64,000 nt of DNA from Hymenolepis diminuta (lineage: Eukaryota; Platyhelminthes; Cestoda; Cyclophyllidea; Hymenolepididae): the NCBI GenBank assembly GCA_900708905.1, contig CAADRB010000028.1, positions 1,660,221-1,724,220 on the forward strand. The letters are read 5' to 3'. The notes below the pieces were generated by a model. The model saw only the letters and a list, made by a program, of their open reading frames with translations. It did no database searches and had not been told where the DNA came from. Positions 61,124 to 64,000 of this stretch are shown piece by piece. The stretch's first letter is position 1. Each line of letters begins with the position of its first letter. Position numbers and translations under genes: made by a program.

Positions 61124-64000
61124 GTAAGTTAATTTCAGTTTGATAACCAAGCATGAAAGCGTAAGAGGATGTGAAGGGTCGTTTCCATTTTGAAAAGTAA
61201 TTTCACGTTGGGTGGTTGAATTTCACATTAAAATATAGTTATAAGTTCAAATTTTTTATAAAATACTTGATCTCTTTTTTTCTAAAATCAAAATTAATTT
61301 GTGTGTGCGTTTAGAAACAGATATCAGTAAAACTTTAAATGCAAGCATATTTAATCTGAAGACGGCAAAACACAAACAGGCTTTATTCAACGGAACTGCA
61401 GAGCATTTCGTATGATTTTTTTACCGAATTAAATATTATAAAGAAATGTGTATCCCGTATTTAAAACTTGTATCTACATTAAATGAATTAATTGACCTTT
61501 GTACAAAACGAATTGCTAATAATTGAAATAATCTTCAACGTATTAAAAATTTATTGGAATTACATCTATTACAATATAAACCAAATTTTATCTTTATAAA
61601 TTAATCCTTAATGCCTATTTTATGATTTAATGCAATAATATGTGTTTATTTTAATATTAAGGAGTTATATGATATGCATATATTTACGTATATAATAATA
61701 AATAAGAACGCTTTTTAATTTAGCCATTCTTTCGTAATTTCCATGTGAACCTGAGCAATATTTACTGAAATTTTGCTAAAAGAAAGTATTATTTATTCAT
61801 TGTAAATTTTGCATACTTTCTTATAAATCGAGATTAAAAAACGCTGCTTTCTGCATTTAAAAATTTTCCATTCATTTCATTTAAAACTGAATAAATTCAC
61901 TTGCTTAGATGCTTTAGGGTAGTTTTTTTACTATTTTTTAAACTATGATTAGTTTCTTTATTAATTGAAAAGAAATTTATTGATGGTTTTTAATCCCTAA
62001 TAATAATTATTAATTTGAAATTTCCTACCCCCCAATCCAATAATTTTAAAGGCGAAGAATGTACTGTTTTCACTCATGTTACCAAGGTACAGGATTAATA
62101 ATGTTTTTGAGCATTTGTAAATATGAAAAATTTTTTCTGATGAAAAGACAACTCAATTAAAATTATTTCTATGTTAAAGGTAGGACACTTTACTCATATT
62201 AAAGTTAAATAAAAAGTGTTCGGACTCACAGTCACAGCATTAAGGTATACTTTTACAATTTATCAAGGTTCAAAATCCACTAACGTGATAATTATCGCAA
62301 CTGCTTATTTTTGGACTTAATATCATGTCAGCTTGAATGAAAATATCTCACCAAAATGTTTATTGAGATGCGAAAAAGGATGTATTTGGGGAATTCGGCT
62401 GTAAACGAGGATTTCCACATAATTTCAGTTGTGGGTATGGCCTATTAGTCTTTTAACCGTTAGTAACTGAGGTTTTTGGAAACATTCAACTAAAAGGTAG
62501 TTTTAAAAGTAAGTTGTTTAAAATTTTACTAGATTCTTGTTTGCGAGACGAAGTGTTTACTTTCCTTAGTATTTTCATAATTTCCTCTAGTTCACTTTCG
62601 TCTGGTTGCACAGCAGTCCCATCTGTTCTTGATTTTTACACTGTAGAGCATTGTAGAGCATAGGCCCTCTATAACAATAAGTTTTACTTAATATTACTTA
62701 CTAGGGCCAAAAACGATTATCTCACCTCCTCTATAATTACATTAAATTAGCTAATGGTATTAAGATAATTCATATAAAGCTTAACCAGTGATATTTAAAT
62801 CTATCATGAACAAAAATAGTGTTCTAAATTTGATATCTTTTGAAAAAAGACACGTTTATTAATTTTATGTTTTCATTAAAATTAAATTTGTTACTTCAAT
62901 TTAAAGCAAATTAAAAATTTAATTTTAAAATCTCAAAATGCCCAAATTCACCATAACATCAGACAATTCTGTATTCTCCTAGATCCTAAATTTTAGGTTT
63001 ATCTACATGATACAATTCTTTCTGTATAAAAATCAGTTTATTTATTATTATCATTAATGAAGAGTGCCGCTCTGTATTTCAAAAGTGGAAAACAAACTCA
63101 GTTGGTGAACTCCTTACGTCTTCGATTTTGACATGCAAAAGGTTATACTAAGAAAACAAGACATTTATTTTATCATAATTGGCATTTTTCAATAAATTTC
63201 ATTATTCTATTTTAAGATAATGTTGAACCTAATAAATGAGTTAATAAAATAAATTTTAATAGTTGTAGTTTGACGTTTAATTATATATTTGTTTACATTT
63301 GGACCAAATTTGAATTTATGTTATTCTCATGTTGAAGTAATATAAATAAAAACTAATCGAAATCGTATACCTTTCGAGCTCTAAAACTATTAAAATCGGT
63401 TTATTTGTGCAAAACATTTTTCTGTATTTTGGACAGTAATTGTAGCCTTTTCAATTAACTTATAAACGAATTTGGCTTGATAAATAACTAATTTTTTCAT
63501 GGTTTTTCAAACTTGAAAAGTCCTTGAATGTTAATAACAGCAAGGAATTCTAAATTCTTCCTATTGGATGGAAAAGTATTTTGGGTCATTCAACAAAGTT
63601 TTAACTGAAACATCTACATATTTAGGAAAATTATTACAAATACTATTATTGTGTAGGTAAATGTAACTCATGAAAAATTCGGCAAGTTATTATTTTAAAG
63701 TAGATTTGTGAGGCATATTTTGAAAGTGCATTTCAGTTAACCTTTCGAGTGAGTAGAATGACTTATCTGATTACGTTCAATAAATGGCAGTTAATGGTGA
63801 AATTTAAAATGATAGAAACTGATTCCCCTGATTTTCTCGTAGAATTAACAAAAAAACTACACTGACGCTGAAAGCCTGAACTATATCAATAAAATATAAC
63901 TTTATCAAAATTGAAAAAAGTCAGAAATTCTAACTTTAGTTGGATATTTTCTGTTAGAAATATCACGTTTAGCTATTCGTATGACCTTGATAGTGAACTC
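61124..64000. other. Intron of the GPCR gene, no further exon seen
   Basis: AT-rich sequence to the window edge. The best acceptor tried (near 62594) gives a frame that stops after 13 codons and does not resemble TM5, so the remaining GPCR exons probably lie further right. Confidence 0.4.

Overview
The window is AT-rich animal nuclear DNA (about one third G+C by eye). Coding exons are few, short and visibly more GC-rich than their surroundings. They are bounded by GT...AG splice sites, with introns from 38 and 79 nt up to several kb. No bacterial operon signals are present. An AT-rich genome mixing tiny and very large introns, tRNA-like SINE fragments and Ty3/gypsy remnants suggests an invertebrate, possibly a flatworm. 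The species is an inference that the sequence does not prove.

Layout. (1) Positions 1-5353, minus strand: most of a multi-exon gene running off the left edge. It encodes one I-set immunoglobulin domain, then a long apparently cytoplasmic/disordered tail with a polyproline exon. Seven exons join in phase, giving about 698 codons. A possible 38-nt exon lies just upstream. (2) 10490-13244, minus strand: three phase-compatible exons of an unrecognised gene, two of them separated by a 38-nt intron; a further exon is doubtful. It may or may not belong to gene (1). (3) 13.3-33.4 kb: no convincing exon. This stretch holds several dispersed repeat families, a near-perfect 367-bp direct repeat whose copies flank a 15-N gap, and a short 18-bp tandem array. 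(4) 33.4-34.6 kb, minus strand: a badly decayed stretch that reads like Ty3/gypsy reverse transcriptase to RNase H. (5) 38245-47070, plus strand: a complete five-exon gene for an 882-residue AGC-like protein kinase with a long basic N-terminus and an acidic insertion in the activation segment. (6) 47.1-60.5 kb: mostly empty, with one more copy of a dispersed repeat and one coding-like open frame. (7) 60482-61123, plus strand: first coding exon of a rhodopsin-like GPCR (TM1-TM4); the rest was not found before the window ends.

The genes look like ordinary signalling and cytoskeletal/adhesion genes and do not form a functional cluster. The most unusual items are the kinase with a rebuilt activation segment, the near-identical 367-bp repeat around the assembly gap, the 38-nt intron, and several small repeat families that appear not to be simple low complexity.
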